A DNA stretch of 64,000 bases from Colias croceus (taxonomy: Eukaryota > Arthropoda > Insecta > Lepidoptera > Pieridae): the NCBI RefSeq assembly GCF_905220415.1, contig NC_059564.1, positions 1,748,501 through 1,812,500 on the forward strand, read 5' to 3'. Position numbers and translations under genes: made by a program. The notes below the pieces were generated by a model. The model saw only the letters and a program-made list of their open reading frames with translations, was not told the origin of the DNA and searched no databases. Below, piece by piece: positions 46,166-56,921 of this stretch (the first letter of the stretch is position 1; every line of letters begins with the position of its first letter).

Positions 46166-47152
46166 ATGGCAGCTAAATTTGTACTCTTTGTTTGCGCCCA
46201 GGTGTTGCTTGTGCAGGTAAGATTTTTCTTTTAAGAAAAGTAAAAGATTTGTAGAAATTGATGGTAAATCTGCATCAATAATATGAATTGTGATTATAAC
46301 GGAGACGGTGATTGATGCAAATTTCTATTTAGAATGAATATTGAAAAAAAACTTGAATTGCACTATCGAAACTTTCAAAGTACCTAAGTAGTAACTTTCG
46401 AAAAAAAATTGTTTATTTTATTTTAAGAAGATTTGATACATGATAATAGAAAATAAACTTATGTAAAATGGAACTAAGAACCTATTTTCTCAAAAACATC
46501 GTAAGTTTTCATTGCAATATATTATTTGTTGTAAGTCTTGAAACTTATTTAAGTATATTTATTATTCCAGAGCATCACTGCATCATGCGCCGGCCGCTAC
46601 AACGGTTACGGCAACGTCCTAGCCGCGGAATACGCAGCTGACCGTCTCGCCGCTGACATTTACGCTGCCGACCGCTGCGCTGACATCTATGCCGCTGACC
46701 GCTTCGCCGACATTTACGCCGCCGAACGCTACGGCGAACGCTTGGGCGCTCCCTTCGGTTTAGGCTACGACTACCCAGTGGGCTACGGTGCCGCGTCTTA
46801 CGGTGGTGGTTTGGCTGTAGCCAGTTCATCTCCCCTCCCAGCTAGCGGTGTTTCCATCCTCTCTGAGAACGCCTTTGAAGGTCCTTTGGCTGTCGCTGGT
46901 CAGTTACCGTTCTTGGGTACCGCCGCTGTGGAAGGAGCTCTGCCTACTATTGGAGCTGGTGCTGTCAACTACGGTTGTGGTAACGGCAATGTTGGTATCT
47001 TGAACGAGGGTCTTTCTGGATACGGACCCGCGGTCGGCGCGTACGGATCCGCGTACGGATCCGCGTACGGTCCAGCGTACGGCCCGTACGGTGCGTACGG
47101 AGCGTACGGCAGCGCATACGGCAATGGCCTGGGTTGTGGAAGATGCCTGTAA
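46166..47152 (+). CDS. Chorion class A protein with ADIYAADR repeats
   Basis: Exon 1 is 46166-46216 (MAAKFVLFVCAQVLLVQ) with a gtaaga donor. Exon 2 is 46571-47152 after ttattccag and begins SITASCAGRYNGYGN. The 210-residue protein has an N arm with a charged tandem repeat (AADRLAADIYAADRCADIY and further copies, about 46634-46745) that mixes Asp, Arg and Glu with Ala. The class A core follows (SSSPLPASGVSILSENAFEG, GQLPFLGTAAVEGALPTIG, VNYGCGNGNVGI), then a C arm of AYGS/AYGP repeats ending GLGCGRCL. Coding DNA is clearly GC-richer than the surroundings. It is a single gene without an adjacent divergent partner. Confidence 0.95.
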
Positions 47153-47229
47153 GGTGCAACACAAGTAACAACGCTGAGGCGATGGAAATAAATTATTTGA
47201 AGCATTATTTGATTGTTTTATTTTCTTGT

Positions 47230-47640
47230 TATGTTTAATTTCGAAGATACAGAATTTGGACGGAGCTAAAAATCATTAATAATATTAATTGGTATTAAGA
47301 CCATATTCGAACATAACTCTGTATCTAATTTTGGCGATTACAGGTACATACAACATGTACATTTGCACATAATGTGGTAACGCTTAAAATAAAGTTTAAG
47401 GGCAGACCTATAGTTAATACCAAGTTAATACAATATAGAAATTGTGATAGCTTAGAATAATGTTTAATATAGAAAATACAGACAGATTAAAAAATATCCA
47501 TCGCTGACATGATCACTGACACTTCATAAATGAAATGCAACGTTGATAATGATTTATGTCGTCGTTGAAAACATAATGTAGACATTTTGTACCTAATTCA
47601 ATTATTTTACACCAATTCATTCAGTAAAGGAGAATTATAT
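47230..47640. other. Gene-free interval
   Basis: I see no gene or recognisable repeat in this AT-rich stretch. Confidence 0.5.
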
Positions 47641-47755
47641 TTATTTTATTTTATTTTAAACACTTTATTGTGCTGCCAACATTACAATACTTAAAAGGTA
47701 CAATTAAAACATAAACTAGGACATACATTACAGAAGGCGGCCTTATTAGTCATGT
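47641..47755 (-). mobile_element. LINE 3' tail
   Basis: On the minus strand, aataaggccgccttctgtaatg is followed by an A/T-rich TAAA tail, the same family as 17751-17900. Confidence 0.6.
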
Positions 47756-47809
47756 TTTTATACCTTTAACATAGTTAAAGTATTGGATTTATTTCCGTAA
47801 TAAAATATT

Positions 47810-48130
47810 ACCTGATACGTTACGTCAAAAATTTTTGCTAAATTTTTCCTGAAAATCCATGTTTTCTTCTCTACCTTCGCGCAGCCGGCATATAACGCTT
47901 CTCTAATGTGAACATTTTGTCTATGAAAACATAATCTTAAACGATAGCTCACGTGCTGGTGGCAAAGTTGGGCGGGTTGCTTGTTAAGGGTGAACACATG
48001 TTTAGGTTAGGAGTTTTAAGAATTCATCTATTTGAAAAAAAAAGCGTCTGGAATTTTATAAGTATTTTTTACGTACTCATCGTATGCAAAACTATAACCT
48101 CCTTTGAGATTAGTATACCAACGGTAGTAG
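47810..48130 (-). repeat. Long dispersed repeat, copy 2 (inverted)
   Basis: This is the reverse complement of the repeat at 26930-27232, from ggattttcaggaaaaatttagc to ttggtatactaatctcaaagg. Identity is visible over the whole length apart from small indels. Confidence 0.65.
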
Positions 48131-48794
48131 TATACCAACCCTGTATAAGTAAGGCTATATTTGACTATACTACGAAAGATGCATATTTTCCTTACTATAA
48201 TATAAGTGAATAAAAGGTTATAAAAGTGAAATAAATTTGTTTCATTAATACATTTATTAACATAGGTATTTCTTACAAAAATTACAATTATACAGTAACA
48301 TTTATTTTAAAACATAAATTAATTTAACAACAGTAAACACAGTGTTTTTGCAAATAGGTAAACCATGGGATGTAAGTAATTTTGATACATGAAATAGTAG
48401 AGATAGTAATGGTAGTAATATTCATTACTACAGCTTGACTGGTATTATTTATTTTATTTAAATTCTTTATTTTTAGTTTTTTTTTTATTATTAGAGAACG
48501 TTGAACAATTCTTAAAATATCGGCTAGAGAAATCATCGATATTAATTGTTTTTGAACAATCCTATAATGATTTCAGAAATAGTAAGGTAGGTAGTATTTT
48601 AGTTACTTCTTAATTACACAACATAAAAACATGAGTCTTCTATCTGCTCGTATTACGTTATTAGTGGAGCAATTGATAAATCATTAGGCTATAACATCAA
48701 GAAACTTTAAAAATTTCAGTCAGATAATCTACAAAATACTACAATCATTACTAATATAATAACAATCAGAAACATTACCATCAATACGTTACAA

Positions 48795-49880
48795 TCATTC
48801 ACATCCACAGCCACATTTACCAGTAATAGTGATTATACCACTGGCCGGTACGTTACCGCTAAATGTGGCCATACCGAGAACGGGTACATGACCGTTGATA
48901 TGTGTTGAACCTTGTACCGGTAATTCTCCAAGAATATCTACGTAACCTTCCCCATACCCACCGTACGGTACTTCATAATCACACGGTACCGGTACATTTA
49001 GAATGTCAGATGTGACGTAAGTAGTTGGATTGTAAACTGGCCGTGAACAAATAGGTTGATTGTAAGGGTATAGATTTGTGTTCTGCCAAGCTGGTGAAAA
49101 GTTTCGTAAAGATGTCGTTCCAATGCATTGAGATGTAGCGTGCTGTGGAGATAAATATAGTATTATCACTACATAGTATAAAACAAAGTCGCTTTCTCTG
49201 TCGGTATATTATTATCCCTTTGTATGCTTAAATCTTTAAAACTACGCAACGGATTTTGATGCGGTTTTTTTTAATAGATAGAGTGATTCAAGAGGAAGGT
49301 TTTAGTATATAATTCATTAGGTTTTAGACAAAGCGGGCGAAGCCGCGGGCGGTAAGCTAGTTTATTAATAAAGTCAAATTTGTAATATAGTTTAGTTTAA
49401 TAATTTGTTTTTAATTGATATTGGTTTACGTGATATTGGTCACGTCGAATGTTTTGGTTAAGAATAATTATGCGGTCTTGAGTTTAAACATAGGAACAAT
49501 TTAATATTTATAATTATTTATTGAAAGAAATAATTCTAATTTCAACATATTTATATCAGTAAATCAAAACAAAAGAGTAACGATGTACAAATGACAAGAG
49601 AACCTTAACTTTCCTTGTAGAGAAGTTAATATTTTGATGAACTACTGAATTGATTGAGATGAAATTTGGCATAGTGATAAACTATGCCCCTAACCAGATA
49701 ATATTCAAACACACACACCTATGATAATAGTAATTTTAATAGCGATATTTATCAAAACTACAACAGTAAAATTATATAAAAATGCGCGACTTTTTAGACA
49801 TCAGCATAAAATACAAAGAATTATAAAATACCAACCTTCAACAAGCAAAATACAAATACGAAAACAATAGGATAACGCAT
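48795..49880 (-). CDS. Chorion class B protein, diverged
   Basis: Exon 1 is 49880-49836 (MRYPIVFVFVFCLLK) with a gttggt donor. Exon 2 is 49142-48795 after ctccacag and begins HATSQCIGTTSLRNF. The 130-residue protein is the shortest intact class B here. Its N arm is Asn/Tyr/Pro-rich rather than Gly-rich. The core is GYVDILGELPVQGSTHING, GHVPVLGMATFSGNVPASG, and the tail is GKCGCGCE. Exon 1 ends in Lys where all other chorion genes here end in Gln. VPASG matches the endings of the acidic genes at the left edge (VHASG, VPASG), so it may be their nearest ordinary relative. It is divergent to the class A gene at 53260. A minus-strand TATAAAA is at 49929-49935. Confidence 0.92.
49171..49360 (+). 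mobile_element. Helitron-like repeat in chorion intron, second subfamily
   Basis: acatagtataaaacaaagtc to gcgggcgaagccgcgggcgg and CTAG at 49357-49360, starting about 29 bases from the splice acceptor. Confidence 0.75.
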
Positions 49881-50152
49881 TTTGTAAATTACTCCAATAA
49901 TAACTTTAGTAGAATGATAATAATTAAATTTTATACATATTTATAATCATTTTTGCATATGAACATTGCAATATTGAGTAAACTATACGTGAGTTAGTTT
50001 AACTTGGCTAATTTATTACTTAAAGATTGCACTATGATATTGTTTTGATATAGAAAAATAATATTCTTAGGCTTATAATTCATTATTTCAATTTTAGCAC
50101 CTATCGCATCTCTATCTAAATGAATGAATGATACATTATGTAGGTAGTACAT

Positions 50153-50425
50153 AGTGAAGATACTATAATATTTTATCTTAAAATCCTCTAATATAAAACG
50201 TTATAGTATCTTAAGGTATCCGGTATCAGCGTTCTGACCATCATTTTTCTTTTTGACTCACAAAATTTTGGTTCATTTGTAACAGGATGGCGGTTCTACA
50301 GGGTTAGTACGCAATGACAAAAAGAAAAATGATGGTCAGAACGCTGATACCGGATACCTTAAGATACTATAACGTTTTATATTAGAGAATCTTAAGATAA
50401 AATATTATAGTAGGTATCTTCACCG
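50153..50425. mobile_element. Long hairpin (foldback element) with about 113-bp arms
   Basis: The left arm (about 50153-50265) and right arm (about 50310-50425) are inverted copies. The inner 60-70 bases (ctaatataaaacgttatagt ... to ctttttg) pair essentially perfectly. The loop is about 45 bases. The outer parts (gaagatactataatatttta) differ by small indels. Confidence 0.85.
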
Positions 50426-50454
50426 TGTGTGACGCGCTTAAGTTGTATATAATT

Positions 50455-50580
50455 GACATGATGTTAAAAGAGCAAATATGGAGTTTCTTGCCGGTTCTTC
50501 TCCATAGATACTGCTTTCTGAATCGGTGGTAAATGTTAAAAATATATAATGACGATTCAAATTCAAATTCAAATTTCATT
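50455..50580 (+). mobile_element. LINE 3' UTR fragment
   Basis: gagtttcttgccggttcttctcc and ctgctttctgaatcggtgg match the 3' UTR at 7615-7700. It ends in a short aattca repeat rather than TTTGAG. Confidence 0.7.
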
Positions 50581-50999
50581 TATTTACAAGAATGTAGTTA
50601 AAAAAGGTGTTGTTACAATATTAAGGCGCTAATACATTCTACCCACTATTTGGGTGTGCAAATATTTAAATGGAAATAAGTTAATTAAAAGTGCTTCTCA
50701 GATTCAGAAGTCTTATTGAATAAATAATGTCTGAGTTTTTGAATGATTTACAGATGTCTAATTCAGCGTTATAAAATAATTAATTTTAATGTACATAATG
50801 CGGATTCTCTCTATGTGGCTTCGCTTGCCTATTTTATTTGGTATATTCTGGTGTGATCGTTTTTCCTAATATAAATTGAAAACTCTGCTTCATTGCCTTT
50901 AAATTTAATTTTCGTAACAAATTGTTATCCGTGTAGGTACTTATAACTTTATGAGTCCTAAAAAAATTGATTATTTGCAACAATAATATATAAAACTCA

Positions 51000-51212
51000 A
51001 AGGTGACTGATATAGTGATCTATCAATGCACAGCCCAAACCACTAGACGTATCGGGCTGAAATTTGGCATGCAGGTAGATGTCATAACGTAGGCGTCCCC
51101 TAAGATAGAATTTTGATCAATTCTACCCCCAAGAGGATAAAATAGGGGATGAAAATAATTACCATAAAAATTTTTCTTTTCCACGCAGGCGAAGCTGCGG
51201 GAAACAACAAGT
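51000..51212 (+). mobile_element. Possible Helitron-like repeat, divergent
   Basis: aaaccactagacgtatcggg, gaaatttggcatgcaggtag and cacgcaggcgaagctgcggg resemble the layout of the CTAG family but with different internal sequence and no clear terminal CTAG. Confidence 0.4.
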
Positions 51213-51324
51213 ATTACAATATAGCAGTAACTATATGCTATAACTTAGACAGAGTCAGATTTTTATTTAACTTCTCAAATTTATATAACTCCTAGCTGAA
51301 TAAAAACATGATAAAATTTAAATT

Positions 51325-51464
51325 TTTAAGCTATTGCATAGCTTCTATCGCGGGCCTTGAGCGCGGGGACCGAATTGAGAAATTCCGTAACGAAAAAACC
51401 TCACGCTCTCCACTCCGACGGGCTCGGAGGTGTGGCTTGAAGGCATGCTATGCAATAGCTTTAC
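51325..51464. repeat. GC-rich repeat with inverted ends
   Basis: aagctattgcatagc (from about 51329) is inverted as gctatgcaatagctt. The interior is GC-rich (gcgggccttgagcgcgggga, ctccactccgacgggctcgg), unlike the flanking DNA. The element type is unknown. Confidence 0.55.
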
Positions 51465-51745
51465 CGCGGCAGTCCCCGAGTGCCACACGTCTTTTTATTT
51501 CTTTTTGTCTCAAGTAATAAGAACATAATATTAATTAAATATTGCTGTGGGTGTTACAATGCGCCATGTGACATCATTATGTGACGTTTTGGTTTATTGC
51601 CATGTGATTTATTAATTATGGTTTGACATCTTATAATAATTGGGTGGAGTTAAATGTTAATACGAATAATAAAGATTTTATAATAAATTGCTGACTTATT
51701 TAGCACAACGCATTTATAACATTTTTACTTTTTAGCCATCTTTAA

Positions 51746-52688
51746 CCCTTAACTAGAGTCGTGAAACATTGTTACGTATGTATAGTCGTGGGTCCATTAG
51801 ACCCATGTATCTTGAAATGGTCATAATTACTTATTTATGCATTTTTTTAGGTAAATTTAAATAAAATATGATATTTTAGTTTATAAACAATACATATTAT
51901 AAAAATCATCAATTAGAACTTTTATTTAGTTAACATAATTTCACTTATAAAATCAGTCGTTGTTTTCTTACACAACAAAAAGGCGTCTTACAAAAATTGT
52001 AAATCTCAACCAAATTTTTATTTTTTTTAAATCAAATTTTTTTTATCTAACTAAAAAAAGTATGTTGCATCCTAGAAAAAACAAAAACAAACTAAAAACT
52101 CTTATATAAAAAAAATAGCAATCCCTAATTACGTGCAAGATTTACAAATTATATTTGCTCAAGTCATGCATATGGGCTCCCTGCATTTAGTGCACAAATG
52201 ATCAGAACTTTCACAATTAAATATTTCAGATCTCGCGTCATGTTCTCTCTCGACAACAAAATCTACATCATCATCGGAAAACTCATTATCTGATCTAGTT
52301 TCTGCAATACGGGTAGGTGTTGAGTTTTCATCGGAGTCTTCATCATTTCTTAACAATTCTTCATTTAACCATTGTTCTAACATCTCTTCGTTATCAACAT
52401 GTACACTTCTGGGATTCGACATAGCGAAAAACTAAAAAAAAATACAATAATAAATTTAATAACGAAAATAAAAAGTTACGTATCTATAGTCGTGGGTCCA
52501 GTGGACCCCTGTAAAGGTCAGTACCTACCTAAAGAGTACCGAGCCGAACACGTCTGTCTCACAGGATACTCTCCGGCGTACTACAGGAAGGTACTGAGCA
52601 GTGGGAGGTTCTGCGGTAAGTGCCGTGGAGTAAACGAGACTTTAAAAACTCAACCTGGGTCCATTGGACCCACGACTCTAGTTAAGGG
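51746..52688 (-). mobile_element. Internally deleted piggyBac-like transposon
   Basis: The termini CCCTTAACTAGAGTCGTG and their inverse are flanked by TTAA on both sides (51742-51745 and 52689-52692), the piggyBac target duplication. Length is 943 bp, against about 2.4 kb for autonomous piggyBac elements. Subterminal GTCGTGGGTCCA and GGACCCA motifs occur near both ends. Confidence 0.9.
52159..52422 (-). pseudogene. Deleted piggyBac-like transposase remnant
   Basis: The 87-residue frame begins with an acidic segment (SNPRSVHVDNEEMLEQW, then Glu/Asp/Ser-rich) typical of piggyBac transposase N-termini. It ends with SDHLCTKCREPICMT, like the C-terminal cysteine-rich domain. The catalytic DDD domain between them is gone, so the protein cannot be an active transposase. 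Confidence 0.65.
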
Positions 52689-52748
52689 TTAAAAAGGCGA
52701 AGGTTTTGTGCCCCTGTAAATTTTTATTAGAAGTTTAATTATAATGTA

Positions 52749-52936
52749 CTAGCTTACCGCCCGCGGCTTCGCCCGCTTTGTCTAAAACCTAATAAATTAT
52801 ATACTAAAACCTTCCTCTTGAATCACTCTAGTCTCTATCTATTAAAAAAAAAACACATCAAAATCCGTTGCGTAGTTTAAAAGATTTAAGCATACATAGG
52901 GACAGAGAAAGCGACTTTGTTTTATACTATGTAGTG
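52749..52936 (-). mobile_element. Helitron-like repeat, second subfamily
   Basis: CTAGCTTACCGCCCGCGGCT through actaaaaccttcctcttg to gactttgttttatactatg. Confidence 0.75.
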
Positions 52937-53259
52937 ATTAACAGTGAAACAAATTGACATAAACTTAAATAAGGTCAAGAAAGAGATGTAAAAATACAAT
53001 TCTTTAAAAAAATATAACTAGTTATGTGTATAAAATAGACCAAACGATAATATTTTTCAAAATAATTAATTCGTTAGATTCGAACCTGTAACCTCTTTCG
53101 CATAAAACCAAAGTACCATCCTTTTTAATGATAAAACACGTACAAATTCGCATGTGCCAATTTCCTTGATAACATTATTTTTAAATCCCTATAAATAGTG
53201 TATTTTTGCATAGTTTTGGCATAGCTAATTTGTTTACACTCGAAATAGAAAATAGAAAA

Positions 53260-54829
53260 ATGTTCAAAGTAATTGTTTTGGTTCAAGCTGTTTTAGTACA
53301 GGTAAAGATAATTTTTAATTTATTTTTTATTAGCTTTCTGCCCGCAGCTTCGCTCGCTTTGTCTAAAACCTAATAAATTATATATTAAAACCTTCCTCGA
53401 GAACCACTCTATCTATTAAAAAAAACCACATCAAAATCCGTTGCTTAGTTTTAAGATTAAAGCATACATAGGGACATAGGGACAGAGAAAGCGACTTTGT
53501 TTTATACTATGTAGTGACTCTTAAGTACTTGCTATAATAACAACTTCAGTCTTCAATTCATTCTTAAAATTATAAAGAATTAAAGAAAACTTGTATTAAT
53601 TTTCAAATAATAAGAATAAACCACTAAATTTTTTCCATTTTCGCAAGATAAATCTTCCAAATTATAATTTTTCTTTATAGCTGTTAAAATTTTTTAATTT
53701 ATCGTCATATTTTTATTCCTGAAGGATTAAACAAATGTGTAGTTGGTTGACAAATTGGCTCCTATTAGTAGAGAAAATTTAATAAAGTTTATTCCTGGAA
53801 GGTTACTGAAAGCCGGCCTATGAGCATGTAAATACATTAATTACGAAAACCGATTAATTATTATTATTAGGTAATTTAAATCAAATAACATGGCTAACTA
53901 TGCATATTCAAATTTGTCTCTATCATTTATTTTTACTTACACTTTCTCAATGTATAATTCTAATCTATAACATTCCCTTTCAGGTAATAACCAGTCAATG
54001 CATTGGTTACCAAAACATCTGCCCCCCTCGACCATGCGACTGTAACGACTTTAAACCCATCACCCTCAACTCTCTATCCGCTTCATCACCGAACTATTTT
54101 ACCGTCACCAGCTCATCACCGATCGCTCCTACAACCTTGACCATCACTTCCGAGAATACCATCGAAGGTCCACTATCTATCATCGGTGAAATGCCGTTCC
54201 TTGGTGCTGTAGGCTTCGAAGCTGCACTACCTTCTACTGGTCAAGGTGCTGTAGATTACAGTTGTGGAGGCAATGTTGGTATTATTAGTGAATACTACGG
54301 TCTGGCTCCAGGATATTCTGGATCTTACGGATCAGGATCATCTAATGGAGCATCTTCGTCACATGGCTCAGCTCACGGATCATCTTCACATGGATCGTCT
54401 AAAGGATCGTCGTCTGCTACAGCAACCGCCGCTGCTACCGCTACAGGAGCGACATCTTCAGGTGCCACATCGACGGCAGCGTCGTCTACATCTGCATCAA
54501 CTACCACATCATCTGCTGCGGCTGCGTCATCTGCAGCGGCATCTTCTAATTCTGGAGCAGCTGTAAGTACAGCTGCAGCGGCAGCTTCTGCTTCATCTGG
54601 AAGTTCTTCTGGACAATCATCTGGACATTCGTCAGGACATTCGTCGGGACATTTGTCAGGACATTCCTCTGGACATTCGTCGGGACATTCTTCTGGACAA
54701 TCTGGACAATCTGGCCAATCCTCTGGACACCAATATGGAATAACGCAAATTTCAACTTCGGGTCTTCCAATTTATTCAGGTTTTACATATCCTTACGGTT
54801 ATGTTCATACTGGATGTGGATGTAAGTAA
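53260..54829 (+). CDS. Chorion class A protein with Ser/Ala and SGH-repeat C arm
   Basis: Exon 1 is 53260-53301 (MFKVIVLVQAVLVQ) with a gtaaag donor. Exon 2 is 53984-54829 after cctttcag and begins VITSQCIGYQNICPPRPC. The 295-residue protein has a Cys/Pro-containing N arm, then the class A core (SSSPIAPTTLTITSENTIEG, GEMPFLGAVGFEAALPSTG, VDYSCGGNVGI; one Gly-Asn step is missing compared with CGNGNV). The C arm is over 150 residues: SSGSAHGSS, then a Ser/Ala/Thr block (about 54415-54600), then a run of SSGHSSGH repeats (about 54600-54730), ending YPYGYVHTGCGCK. The His-rich low-complexity tail is unlike any neighbour. A plus-strand TATAAAT is at 53190-53196. A Helitron-like repeat lies in the intron. 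Confidence 0.94.
53330..53517 (-). mobile_element. Helitron-like repeat in chorion intron, second subfamily
   Basis: ttagctttctgcccgcagct through taaaaccttcctcgag to gactttgttttatactatg. The terminal CTAG is mutated to TTAG. Confidence 0.7.
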
Positions 54830-55090
54830 ACTATAATTGACATTGATTGTACTTTTGAAACGGGTTTTGAACAATAAATATATTCAGCATTAATTGATGT
54901 TTTATTGAGTCCTTAAGTGGTTTTATGAGAATAGAATGATTTGTACTATCCTAACGATACGTGCTTAATTTTATTTATTTCGAATCCCTGCAGAACCGGG
55001 TTGGGAAAATATTATAGAGATACCTTAGACTGCTGAATCTGTTTTTATTTTAGCAAATGAATGTAATTAATTAATTATCACTTATTAATA

Positions 55091-55283
55091 CCACAAGAGC
55101 TTCAAAATTATCGGGTATTTTCCGATAGGTTCGTTGCAAACAAATGAAGGAGTCAAGTTTTTAGTCAAGGCTAAAAAATCACGAGCGCGTAGCGCGAGTG
55201 ATTTTTCCTGAAAAACTTGACGACTTTATTTGTTTGCATGGAACCTTGAGGGAAATGCCAGATAATTTTGAAGCTCGTGTGGT
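55091..55283. mobile_element. Foldback element 1
   Basis: ccacaagagcttcaaaattatc and inverted gataattttgaagctcgtgtgg bound about 190 bp. An inner palindrome (gtcaagttttt ... aaaaacttgac; aaatcacgagcgcg / cgcgagtgattt) completes the foldback. Confidence 0.75.
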
Positions 55284-55290
55284 ATTCGGG

Positions 55291-55470
55291 GGATTATTTT
55301 TCCGTCCCAAATATCGGCCAATAATTTCACAATTGAATTCAACCTGTCAGTTTGACGTCAACGACCAGAGAAAATTTTCAAAAAATTATCAGTATAATAC
55401 CATGTAGGTTGTACTACGTGACGTCGAATGGTGCAATTCTATTGGTCGATATTTGGGTCGGAAAAATAAT
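55291..55470. mobile_element. Foldback element 2, abutting
   Basis: ggattatttttccgtcccaaatat is inverted as atatttgggtcggaaaaataatct about 140 bases downstream. It may be one side of a larger composite with the preceding element. Confidence 0.6.
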
Positions 55471-55994
55471 CTATTGTAATTTTATTTCCATTTCATTTTC
55501 ATTTCATTTTCATTCCGTTTTCATTCCATTTTCACTTGTTTAGATGCAGCAATACACAAGCTGTCATTGTTGCTCACGTTAAAGTGTAGGCGGTTTATAT
55601 TTTAATTCTTCACAACTTTTTTTTATATTTGGAATTAATTTAATGTTATGTATATTAAATTATTGATAATATAACCTTTACACACGGGAGGATTTTAAAA
55701 AGCTTTCTAGTACAGTTATATTCTTTTCTTTCGAACATAATTGAAGTAACTTATCAAGTAAGAATTACTTGCCTATAGAATATTGTATGGAACATGTTTC
55801 TTTTTATCATGCGAGAAAGATTTTAATGAATAATATGTGGATTGTCTTATAAATTAAGTTTTTTTTTTGTAATTTATGTGTGAAATACATCAGTATGTGT
55901 CTTAGTTCTGGAATCTTAACATACTTCATAATACTAAAAGGATTGGTAATCAAAACAAATGTGTCAATGTAATCAACAGTTTTTATTAAACCAT

Positions 55995-56921
55995 CTAGTA
56001 AACGAATTGGCTACCGCATCCACAGCCGCAGCTACCAGCGATGGAGACCACACCACCAGCTGGCAGATCTCCCGCAAAGCGCACAGCACCGAGGATCGGC
56101 ACTTGACCAGTGACCAGAGTGGTACCAGCTACTGGCATCTCTCCCAACACAGTGACGTCACCGATGCCTTCACCGCCGTACGCTCCAGCGAGCTCTCCGA
56201 AGGGACCGGCGAAGGGGCCAGCGAGGGGACCGGCGAGGGGACCGTACGGGCCAGCGAAGGGACCAGCAAGGGATCCGGCGTAAGGTCCGTATGGGCCTTC
56301 TACAAGTGGGCCGGAGCAAGGGCTGGGTGGGAGGTAGGGGCCAGGGCCAATGCCGTAGCCAAGACCGCTGCAGCTTGCCAATGCATTCTGGAAAAACCAA
56401 ATTACGATTAATATGAAGTTAGGTAAATAATCGCTGTAAGTATCTTATCGTTTTAACACATTTCTTAATATAATGACGCTAGACGTGGGTCTTTTTGAAG
56501 ATAAAAATAATAAAAAAGTGCAATGAATTAATATCATATAGGTTACCCATTTAACAATGACTGAGTTTCTTATCTAAGATTTGAAAAATGCACGACTCTA
56601 TATTAATAATAATATCGAAAAAGAAGCGTATTGTCACGTTCTAGCAATTAAATTGCTGAGATGACTTCAATGTAATTTTGTATCGAAATAGCGATTTTAT
56701 ATCATGAATTATCGTTAATATCACGGATAGAAAAAATTAAAGAAATATAAATATTTTGGGAAATCGATACGGTTATAAAAAAAAATTAAATGCTCATTTT
56801 ATGCGCTATAAGAATGTGACAGTTATCTCCAAAAGTTTTTAAAGTTAAAGTTATAGTTTTTTTTAATTACCTGGACCAAGCAAGCTTGGATGCAAAGGAA
56901 AATGAAGGAAAGAGGAGACAT
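55995..56921 (-). CDS. Chorion class B protein, GP-rich arm
   Basis: Exon 1 is 56921-56871 (MSPLSFIFLCIQACLVQ) with a gtaatt donor. Exon 2 is 56387-55995 after tttttccag and begins NALASCSGLGYGIGPGPY. The 147-residue protein has an N arm of GPYGPYAG, LAGPFAGP and GPLAGP units, a canonical class B core (GIGDVTVLGEMPVAGTTLV, GQVPILGAVRFAGDLPAGG) and the tail GSCGCGCGSQFVY. The arm is the closest relative of the gene at 18254. It shares a short promoter with the class A gene at 57154. A large open frame on the opposite strand (55959-56411) is an antisense shadow of this GC-rich exon. Confidence 0.96.

Larger units (their letters stand above)
49881..53259. promoter_or_regulatory. Expanded divergent promoter region, B(-)/A(+) pair
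   Basis: TATA-like boxes sit next to each gene (49929-49935 on minus; TATAAAT 53190-53196 on plus). The 3.4 kb between the ATGs is filled with a hairpin element, a LINE fragment, a GC-rich repeat, a deleted piggyBac and a Helitron-like copy. Confidence 0.55.
54900..55990. other. Interval between convergent chorion genes
   Basis: The interval contains the inverted-repeat block 55091-55470. The rest is AT-rich, without a gene. Confidence 0.5.
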
